Assembly (NCBI RefSeq): GCF_004028235.1
Contig: NZ_CP035037.1
Span: forward strand, 2,728,001 to 2,792,000
Reading direction: 5' to 3'
Origin: Leucobacter muris
GTDB taxonomy: Bacteria; Actinomycetota; Actinomycetes; Actinomycetales; Microbacteriaceae
DNA: 64,000 nt
Positions 58,700-64,000 of the stretch are shown here, one piece after another. The notes beneath the pieces were generated by a model. The model saw only the letters and a list, made by a program, of their open reading frames with translations. It searched no databases and had not been told where the DNA came from. Numbering within the stretch: the first letter of the stretch is position 1; each line of letters begins with the position of its first letter. A program made the position numbers and the translations under genes.

Positions 58700-59842
58700 T
58701 CACGCCGCCAAACCAGCCTTCTCCGCGGCCGCCGAGAGCCGATCCGCGACCCCGTCCAGGTCGTCCTCGAAGAGATCCGCGTACGTATCGAGCGTCATCG
58801 CCGCAGACGCATGCCCGAGCATCCGCTGCACGGCCTTCGGGTTCGCCCCCGACGACACTGCGAGGGACGCCGCGGTATGACGGAGCTCGTGCACGGAGAC
58901 CGTCGGCACCGGCGTGAGCACCAGCTTCCGGCCCGCCGCCTTCGCAGCTGCGACCTCTCGCTCCCGCTGCTCTCGCGCTTTCCGCGCCGCCTCGTTCAAC
59001 CACGAGTGCGAGGGGTGCGGGAGCCGCATGTAGTGGGTGCCGTCGCCGAACAGGAGCTCGTTCGGGTCGCGTCCTTCGCAGAGCTCCCTGATTCGCCGGG
59101 CGAGCACGCGCGGGTACGGGACCGTGCGGTGCTCGTGCGTCTTCGGGGTGCCCGGATGGATGACAGAGCCGACGAGCACAGCATTCTCCTCGATCGAGAA
59201 CCGCCGCCGCACTTGGTTCACGTGCTTCACCCTGAGCGCGCTCACCTCGCCCCAGCGGAGACCGGTGTAGCCGAGCACGAGCATGAGCGTGGGATACTTG
59301 GAGGCTGCCGCGAGACGCTGCAGTTGGTCGTGCGTCAGGTAGGTCTTTCCGGCCCGGCCTTTCCTCGGGAGCTGCACGGCGCGGGCCTGATTCTTCGAGA
59401 TCCGCCCGTCGTGCATTGCACTGTCGAGGATGCCGGCGAGGATCCCGTGGGCCCGTAGCACGACCGTCGCCGAGCGGCGGCCTCGCAGGTCAGCAATCCA
59501 GGTCTGCACCTCTGACTTCTTGATGCTCGCGACGGCGCGGTCGGCCCACTCGGGCTGCACGTGCGTGCGCCAGCTCGACTCGAGTGACGCGTACTGCGAC
59601 ACCTTCACCACGGACTTCTTACCCGCCAGCCACGTTGGGCCGAGTTGCCCGATCGTGATCTTCCCCGCCTGCGGGTCGACATAGTCCCCTGTGGCCTTCG
59701 AGATCGTAGTTGACGCGAGGAAGAGCTCCGCTTCCTTCTTCGTCTTGAAGCCTCGCTTGTCCGTCTGGGCGCCGTCGGGCTTCCTGTAGCGCACGCGGTA
59801 CCGCTTCCCGGCCGCGGTGTCGTAGGGCTTGATCGTGGCCAT
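58700..59842 (-). CDS. int: Tyrosine-type site-specific integrase
   Basis: This 380-residue recombinase has an N-terminal arm-binding/AP2-like domain (RYRVRYRKPDGAQTDKRGFKTKKEAE, about 14-39), a SAM-like core-binding domain (about 65-160) and a catalytic domain with Arg196 (GLRWGE), His318/Arg321 (HELRHTAAS), His344 (GHASAAMT) and nucleophile Tyr354 (DTYADL). It catalyses insertion and excision of the element at the tRNA-Ser site 120 bases away. It reads towards the attachment site, the usual orientation for phage and ICE integrases. The C-terminus ends AAAEKAGLAA. Confidence 0.94.
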   Translation of the reverse strand: MATIKPYDTAAGKRYRVRYRKPDGAQTDKRGFKTKKEAELFLASTTISKATGDYVDPQAGKITIGQLGPTWLAGKKSVVKVSQYASLESSWRTHVQPEWADRAVASIKKSEVQTWIADLRGRRSATVVLRAHGILAGILDSAMHDGRISKNQARAVQLPRKGRAGKTYLTHDQLQRLAAASKYPTLMLVLGYTGLRWGEVSALRVKHVNQVRRRFSIEENAVLVGSVIHPGTPKTHEHRTVPYPRVLARRIRELCEGRDPNELLFGDGTHYMRLPHPSHSWLNEAARKAREQREREVAAAKAAGRKLVLTPVPTVSVHELRHTAASLAVSSGANPKAVQRMLGHASAAMTLDTYADLFEDDLDGVADRLSAAAEKAGLAA

Positions 59843-59975
59843 CAGCGGGCCCGCTTTCGGGCGCGCTCGACTATCTTTGTTCGCATCGGTTCACCTTTCT
59901 GGTGGATCGTGTTCGGGCCCCCGGGCCGCGGGTTTCTGTTTGGCGACGGATCCGCGGTTCGGGGGCCTTCTGCAT

Positions 59976-60422
59976 TTAGGCCGAGTATCTGGCGTTGCAC
60001 TGACCGGACCCCATCTTGGGGTTCACATAGATCGTGTCTCCGATCCGGTGGAGGCTTCGCTCGAACGCGACGACAAGGCGATCGAGCACTCCGAGCTCCT
60101 GTCCGATCCAGTCGGTTCGTGTTCCGTATTTCGCTTCCGCGTGCCGGTACTCGTCAACGTCGATGAGGAAGTGCGCCGCCCATTCGTCGGCCGCTCGCTC
60201 CTGCCGCGCGTTGATGTAGCTGAAAATCGAGGACGTGTGCCGCATCGTCGCGTGACCAAGTTCGTGCGCAAACGCGCATACCGTTTTCACATTCGTCATC
60301 CCGTCCAGCACTTCGATGTGCCGCTTCGAGTCGGAGTACCTGCCAGGGTGGACCGGGCTGAGGTCCTTCACGAACTCGTACGTCACCCCGATCTCAGACG
60401 CGTACTCGATGAGTCGTTGCAT
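59976..60422 (-). CDS. ImmA/IrrE-family metallopeptidase
   Basis: This 148-residue protein has the zinc-protease motif HELGH (about residues 54-58) and the third ligand region ERAADEWAAHFLI, as in ImmA of ICEBs1 and IrrE. In such elements the enzyme cleaves the repressor encoded next to it upon DNA damage or other signals, triggering induction. The gene lies 7 bp after the repressor gene on the same strand, which supports that partnership. It has 133 bp to the integrase gene. Confidence 0.9.
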   Translation of the reverse strand: MQRLIEYASEIGVTYEFVKDLSPVHPGRYSDSKRHIEVLDGMTNVKTVCAFAHELGHATMRHTSSIFSYINARQERAADEWAAHFLIDVDEYRHAEAKYGTRTDWIGQELGVLDRLVVAFERSLHRIGDTIYVNPKMGSGQCNARYSA

Positions 60423-60429
60423 GGGCCTC

Positions 60430-61041
60430 CTATTCGTCCATCAGCTCGCCCGTCTCCTCCGTGTAGGGATGAGACACCAGGTCGTAGTCGCTCTGTCTGG
60501 GTTCAGAAGTCTCGCGCGCACCACCGACATTGTCCGCCGGCCTGTATAGCCGTTGCCCATTTGCCTCCACGCCCTGGAGTCTGTCCCCGAGGGCGTTGAC
60601 GTAAACGTCGCCACGAGCCTCAGATGGCGCGACGCCTGGACGGATGTACCGGAGCACATCCACGCTGAGGCCCGCGTTCGAGCTGCGGCCTCCCCCAATC
60701 TCCTCGATCCAGGACAGATACTGGTCGATCACCTCAAGCCGCTCTTGCAGCGCCCCGACCAGTTGCTCGGTGCTCACCTCTTCGAGGTCTTGGGCGACGG
60801 TGATCGTGAGTTCGTCCCCCAGATCAGACTCATCGAGGTAGCCAGCGGCGATCAAGGCCGTCAGGGGGTTTTTGTCGTATGCGCGGGCCAGTGCGACTAC
60901 CTGCCGCGGTTTGGGATCCACGGCGCCGCTCGCCCATCGCGAGATCGTCGACGGACTGATGCCAAGCTTCTCCGCCACAGTTCGATCGTTGTCTGGGTGC
61001 GTGACTGCTTCGAGATAGCGCGTCCATGCCTTCGTTTCCAC
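60430..61041 (-). CDS. XRE-family element repressor
   Basis: This 203-residue protein has an N-terminal helix-turn-helix (about 14-60: DRTVAEKLGISPSTISRWASGAVDPKPRQVVALARAY) and a C-terminal region without a known peptidase domain (no Ser-Lys LexA motif). It is therefore likely inactivated by the ImmA-type protease encoded just downstream and not by self-cleavage. It is divergent from the Cro-like gene across a 170-bp region with palindromes and would be the lysogeny or immunity repressor. Confidence 0.85.
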   Translation of the reverse strand: METKAWTRYLEAVTHPDNDRTVAEKLGISPSTISRWASGAVDPKPRQVVALARAYDKNPLTALIAAGYLDESDLGDELTITVAQDLEEVSTEQLVGALQERLEVIDQYLSWIEEIGGGRSSNAGLSVDVLRYIRPGVAPSEARGDVYVNALGDRLQGVEANGQRLYRPADNVGGARETSEPRQSDYDLVSHPYTEETGELMDE

Positions 61042-61064
61042 AGAAGCGATCGTATCTCAGATCA

Positions 61065-61143
61065 TGCACGCGTGCAATAGGTTTGCGTTGCAGATCGGCG
61101 CGATTGCGCCATTCCTGCATCTTCGGCCATGCAATCGTGTTGC
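61065..61143. promoter_or_regulatory. Operator array between repressor and Cro-like genes
   Basis: TGCACGCGTGCA (61065-61076) is a perfect 12-bp palindrome and GCAA-N5-TTGC (61131-61143) is a second perfect inverted repeat. TTGCAGAT...GCGATTGC in between may be a third, weaker site. TATTGT (61163-61168) is a candidate -10 for the rightward transcript. Confidence 0.55.
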
Positions 61144-61214
61144 GAAGCTGCACGCCCACGCCTATTGTTGCTGCCATGCAATCCACAAGCACACACGCAA
61201 CACGCAAGGTGTTC

Positions 61215-61436
61215 ATGCTCAACCGGCAGAAGCTCGACGAGCTGAGGCGGGCGAACGGGATCACCTCGGAGGCCGAACTCGCCCGCCGCCTGGAGGTCGA
61301 CCCATCGACGCTGTACCGGGTCTCGACGGGAAAGTCGGTGCCGTCGAACGAGTTCATCGCCGGGCTGAAGCTCGCCTTCCCCCTCTGCAGCCTGGACGAT
61401 CTCCTCACCTTGACCGACCTGGCGGTGGTCCCGTGA
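61215..61436 (+). CDS. Cro-like helix-turn-helix protein
   Basis: This 73-residue protein (MLNRQKLDELRRANG) is essentially one XRE-type helix-turn-helix: TSEAELARRLEVDPSTLYRVSTGKSVPSNEFIAGL. It is divergent from the repressor and first of the early rightward genes, so a Cro-type role is likely. ATG 61215 has AAGG five bases before it; ATG 61176, seven bases after TATTGT, would give a leaderless 86-residue form. Confidence 0.8.
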   Translation: MLNRQKLDELRRANGITSEAELARRLEVDPSTLYRVSTGKSVPSNEFIAGLKLAFPLCSLDDLLTLTDLAVVP

Positions 61437-61672
61437 GCGCCGAAGTTGTCCCGCTGCGGGCGGGCAGTAAGGCCCAGGCGTCCGCCCCGGTCTGGCTCTC
61501 GCCCGCGGACGTGTGCGAGCAGATCCCCGGCATGACCGAGGAGATCCTCGCGGAGCGGCGCAAGAAGAACCTCAAGCCTCGCTTCTTCAAGCCATCGCTG
61601 AAGACGGTCATCTACGAACAGTCCGACATCACCGAGTGGATCCGCTCGACGGCATCTGAGCCGCGCGCGTAG
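61433..61672 (+). CDS. Excisionase/AlpA-like small DNA-binding protein
   Basis: This 79-residue protein starts at GTG 61433, overlapping the Cro-like stop (GTGA). It has WLSPADVCEQIPGMTEEILAERR, a MerR/excisionase-like helix-turn-helix, followed by basic LKPRFFKPSLKTVIYEQSDITEWI. Position between cro and the replication/recombination genes and size fit an excisionase (Xis) or early regulator. No functional evidence separates these. Confidence 0.65.
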   Translation: MSAEVVPLRAGSKAQASAPVWLSPADVCEQIPGMTEEILAERRKKNLKPRFFKPSLKTVIYEQSDITEWIRSTASEPRA

Positions 61673-61759
61673 AAGCCCACTCCTCTCCAGCTTCATCAAT
61701 CCGACGCCGCTGCTGGGTGGCGCGGTCTCTCACACCCATTTTCGGAAGGAACCCCCATC

Positions 61760-62059
61760 ATGGACCCCTTGTTCATCGTCGGGATCGCGCTCGTCGCGGT
61801 CTGCGGCACCTACCTCGTGCACACGCTCCGGGTCGAGCGGCGCCGGCGTCAGAGTGAGCGTGCGCTCGTGAAGATGCTCGAGCTCGCGAACGACGCGATC
61901 GAGAACGAGATCCGGCGCGGCCCCCTAACCGCGATCCCGGTGAACTCCCCCGAGGGGCGGGCGATTCTCGAGCGGATCCGAATGGGGTGCGAGTGCCCGA
62001 ACTGTGAAGAGACGCGGCGGATCGCGCACGCTGAGGAGCAGAAGTGGGGCGAGCAGTGA
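61760..62059 (+). CDS. Small phage-type membrane protein
   Basis: This 99-residue protein has one N-terminal helix (PLFIVGIALVAVCGTYLVHTL) and then a basic, helical cytoplasmic part (RVERRRRQSERALVKMLELANDAIENEIRRG). A CECPNCE pair near the end could bind a metal. GGAAGGA precedes ATG 61760. No family is recognised. Confidence 0.7.
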   Translation: MDPLFIVGIALVAVCGTYLVHTLRVERRRRQSERALVKMLELANDAIENEIRRGPLTAIPVNSPEGRAILERIRMGCECPNCEETRRIAHAEEQKWGEQ

Positions 62060-62278
62060 ATGCGCGCCACACGGACACGAAGGTGCTCCCCGTCGCTCCT
62101 GGTGTGGCGGGTCCTGTGCGGGCTCGCGATCACATCGCTGCTCGCCACGGTGGCCGGCCTAATCCCGCCCGGATGGGTGGCGGTCGCCGCGGTGCCGGTG
62201 TGGGTCGTCGCGGGCGTACTCCTGCTGGGTGGTGGGGGTGGCTCGTCCGCCTCTCGCACCGGATCGACCAGGCAGTGA
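62060..62278 (+). CDS. Small hydrophobic protein, two membrane helices
   Basis: This 72-residue protein has a basic N-terminus (MRATRTRRC) and two hydrophobic helices (about 14-35 and 39-55, LLVWRVLCGLAITSLLATVAGL and WVAVAAVPVWVVAGVLLLGG), then a Gly/Ser tail. Its ATG directly follows the stop of the previous gene. Function is unknown. Confidence 0.6.
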   Translation: MRATRTRRCSPSLLVWRVLCGLAITSLLATVAGLIPPGWVAVAAVPVWVVAGVLLLGGGGGSSASRTGSTRQ

Positions 62279-62282
62279 AGCA

Positions 62283-62660
62283 GTGACCTGGGTGCCGCGG
62301 TTCGCGCTTCGGATCGGCGGGGAGCCGCTCCCGAAGGAACGCCCGAGAGCTACGAAGAGCGGGCGCTCGTTCACTCCCAAGCGCACCCGGGAGGCGGAGG
62401 CGCGCGTGCTCGCAGCGTTCCGGGCGGCATACCCGGGCGCTGAACCGCTCACCGGCCGGCTGCTGGTCGAGGCGCGGTTCTACCGGGCGACTCGGCGCGG
62501 AGTGGATGCCGACAACTTGGGCAAGCTGGCTACCGACGCCTTGAACGGCGCAGCGTATGCCGATGATGAGCAGATCGAAGATCTCCGGATCAAGCGCTTC
62601 TACGGGGCCGGTGACGATGCTCGAACCGAGATTCGGATCTTCGAAGCGAGCGCATCGTGA
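62283..62660 (+). CDS. RusA-like Holliday-junction resolvase
   Basis: This 125-residue protein contains the RusA core: PLPKERPRATKSGRSFTPKRTRE near the start, then DADNLGKLATDALNGAAYADDEQIEDL, in which the acidic residues are the metal-binding catalytic site, and DARTEIRIFE. It resolves recombination or replication intermediates during phage growth. GTG 62283 is chosen because the RusA domain starts there. It overlaps the next gene (GTGA). Confidence 0.88.
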   Translation: MTWVPRFALRIGGEPLPKERPRATKSGRSFTPKRTREAEARVLAAFRAAYPGAEPLTGRLLVEARFYRATRRGVDADNLGKLATDALNGAAYADDEQIEDLRIKRFYGAGDDARTEIRIFEASAS

Positions 62661-63301
62661 GCCCGAAGATCTGCACCGTCGAGGGGTGCACAACCGCGGC
62701 GCTCTCCCGCGCCATGTGCGTGAAGCATTACCACCGCTGGAAGCAGCACGGCGATCCCAAGATCTGCCTGAAACCAACCGACCCGCTCGGAGCAACTGGC
62801 CCCTGCATGGTCGCAACCTGCGAACGGGATGCTGCCACGCGACGCATGTGCACCCTGCATTACGGGAGGTGGCGAAAGCACGGCGACCCGCTCGTGACGA
62901 AGCCTCGCAGGAAGAGGTCGTGCTCGCTCGATGAGTGCACGACTGTAGCGCTCGCGAAGGGTCTCTGCTCCAAGCACTACGCGAGGGCCAGGACGCACGG
63001 TGACCCGCGCGCTATGGCGCCGAGTGGACGCCCGATCAAGGGTGCCGAGATCACGCATGCGGGCATCCACAAGCGGCTGCTCCGGCAACGCGGGAAGGCG
63101 GCGGCTTACAAGTGCGTCGATTGCGGAGGCCCTGCGAACGAGTGGTCCTACGACAACTCCGATCCCGAAGAACTGCAGGAGTACCTCGGCGACTCACTGT
63201 GCGCCTACTCCCTTTCGCTCGACCACTACGAGCCCCGGTGCACGCCGTGCCATCGCCGGTTCGACCTCAAAGCACGGCAACTCAAGGACTCCCCCGCCTG
63301 A
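62657..63301 (+). CDS. Phage zinc-finger protein with HNH-like C-terminus
   Basis: This 214-residue protein has three repeats of C-x4-C-...-C-x2-H-Y-x3-R/W-x2-H-G-D-P (about 6-34, 50-77 and 88-118), each ending in HGDP. The C-terminal part CVDCGGPANEWSYDN...SLDHYEPRCTPCHRRFD (about 154-205) looks like a zinc-stabilised HNH-type module, with DHYEP in the place of the HNH DHxxP and CxxC on both sides. Such proteins are common in actinophage genomes, mostly annotated HNH or unknown. A DNA-binding or nicking role is likely. Confidence 0.7.
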   Translation: MSPKICTVEGCTTAALSRAMCVKHYHRWKQHGDPKICLKPTDPLGATGPCMVATCERDAATRRMCTLHYGRWRKHGDPLVTKPRRKRSCSLDECTTVALAKGLCSKHYARARTHGDPRAMAPSGRPIKGAEITHAGIHKRLLRQRGKAAAYKCVDCGGPANEWSYDNSDPEELQEYLGDSLCAYSLSLDHYEPRCTPCHRRFDLKARQLKDSPA

Positions 63302-63330
63302 CCGGGCTGGGGCCAACGGAAGGAAACACC

Positions 63331-63663
63331 ATGGTGCTCAAGTACACGTCGAAGCGTCCCGACGAGGAACTCGACGGCCTGCAAGCTCTCGAGGATCACT
63401 TCAAGAGCGCGCAGCACGACGACGTCGTGGCGGTGGTCGTGATCAGTGGTCACACCCTCGTCGAGGATCTGAACGACGGGATGCGGACCGCGACGGTGCG
63501 CATGAAGCAAGTCGAACCGCTGACCGGCGCGGAGGCTCAGGCGGCTCGCAAGCTCCTCACGGACGCCTACGTGAAGCGGACGGGGAACGAGCCGCTGCCG
63601 CTGGAGGATGCTGCGGACGGCGCCGAGCTGCCCACGATCCCCTGGGGCGGTGAGTCCGAGTGA
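63331..63663 (+). CDS. Conserved phage-type hypothetical protein
   Basis: This 110-residue protein (MVLKYTSKRPDEELDGLQ) has a small alpha/beta region with AVVVISGHTLVEDLNDGMRTATVRMKQVEPL and a Ser-Glu-rich tail ending PWGGESE. Its shape recalls small proteins next to recombination nucleases, but I do not know a family. GGAAGGAAA precedes the ATG at 63331. It overlaps the next gene by four bases (GTGA). Confidence 0.75.
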   Translation: MVLKYTSKRPDEELDGLQALEDHFKSAQHDDVVAVVVISGHTLVEDLNDGMRTATVRMKQVEPLTGAEAQAARKLLTDAYVKRTGNEPLPLEDAADGAELPTIPWGGESE

Positions 63664-64000
63664 GCCTCGCATTCACCGATCTCGATCCGGTGCCCGTGCT
63701 GCTCGACCTCGAGCCACGCGCCGGCGCCTCGGACCAGGACCGCGAGGCCTGGCTCGCCGAACGCCGACAGGGCATCACCGCCACAGAGGTCCGTGACCTC
63801 TACCTGCGGAAGATCGGCCGCTCCTCGTACACCTCGCAGCAGGATCTTATCGATCGGAAGCTCGGCCGGGTCGACGAAGTCGCGGATCTGTCCCACGTGC
63901 CCGTCATCGGGTGGGGCAAGGAGCGTGAGCCGGTCATCGCGGCACGGCTCGCGGGCGAGGGGTTCGCACCGGAGTCGCGAGTGTTCCATCACCCGGCGAA
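63660..64000 (+). CDS. YqaJ-type viral recombination exonuclease, N-terminal part
   Basis: The gene runs off the right edge; 113 codons are seen from GTG 63660. REAWLAERRQGITATEVRDLY is the opening motif of YqaJ/lambda-exonuclease-like nucleases (W-x3-R-x2-GI-x-AS/TE). It continues with LIDRKLGRVDE and VPVIGWGKEREPVIAARLAGEGF, containing the conserved GKxxEP catalytic acid. Such enzymes process DNA ends for phage recombination and replication. Confidence 0.85.
   Translation, partial: MSLAFTDLDPVPVLLDLEPRAGASDQDREAWLAERRQGITATEVRDLYLRKIGRSSYTSQQDLIDRKLGRVDEVADLSHVPVIGWGKEREPVIAARLAGEGFAPESRVFHHPA

Noticed and set aside
61064..61672. A 202-codon frame over the operator region and Cro-like gene
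   Set aside because: Only its last 79 codons, starting at GTG 61433 with a stop-start overlap, look like a protein; the rest is operator DNA and an alternate frame of the Cro-like gene.
1..64000. CRISPR array, rRNA genes or insertion sequences
   Set aside because: I saw no regularly spaced repeats with unique spacers, no rRNA-like stretch and no transposase motif. The only recombinase is the tyrosine integrase.

Overview
The window is high-GC DNA from an actinobacterium. The signs are menaquinone biosynthesis genes, DUF4229 and PLDc_N membrane proteins, many GTG starts, and many genes whose TANNNT -10 box lies 6-8 bases before the start codon (leaderless transcripts). A member of the Microbacteriaceae such as Leucobacter is my best guess, but that is inference. 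About 53 protein genes, one tRNA, one partial tRNA (attachment site) and several regulatory elements are supported.

Layout. 1-2.7 kb: end of a HAD hydrolase, a TauE/SafE exporter and a gamma-glutamyltransferase. 2.7-8.8 kb (minus strand): an operon ridA - livK - livH - livMG (fused) - livF - FadR-type regulator - ggt, behind a FadR-like operator at 8816-8831. 9.1-10.6 kb: pyrE and a sirtuin. 10.7-16.5 kb: a polar amino-acid ABC transporter, a diaminopimelate-decarboxylase-like gene and a divergent PucR regulator; the binding protein and the decarboxylase are both broken. 16.5-34 kb: ferredoxin reductase and a nearly complete menaquinone set (polyprenyl synthase, menG, menF, menD, menA, menE, menB, menC), interspersed with PPK2, a family-A DNA polymerase, an MFS exporter and TfoX. 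34-39.7 kb: acyl-CoA synthetase, a giant tandem DUF2207 membrane protein and apt.

39.8-49.8 kb: a tRNA-Arg(ACG) with a strong terminator, followed by a lower-GC catabolic block. It holds an ABC importer, two short-chain dehydrogenases, a 4-OT-type tautomerase, a Baeyer-Villiger monooxygenase of the 4-hydroxyacetophenone-monooxygenase type and two alpha/beta hydrolases, all in one minus-strand operon divergent from an IclR regulator. This reads as an acquired uptake-and-degradation pathway for a ketone or secondary alcohol of unknown identity. It is the most interesting unit here.

49.9-58.5 kb: an AsnC regulator, a ureohydrolase, an APC permease, a 38-residue microprotein, an aldehyde dehydrogenase (probable guanidino-compound or polyamine catabolism), a YbdK-type ligase, an Rv2629-like protein and small acidic proteins. 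58.5 kb to the end: the left end of a prophage or integrative element inserted in the 3' end of a tRNA-Ser gene: integrase, ImmA peptidase, repressor, Cro-like and excisionase-like proteins, RusA resolvase, a zinc-finger protein and the start of a YqaJ-type recombination nuclease.

Four genes (livH, the lysA-like gene, the ureohydrolase, ybdK) carry frameshifts and one carries an in-frame TAG. Three of the five indels are single-base changes in G/C homopolymers, so sequencing error must be excluded before these are called pseudogenes.
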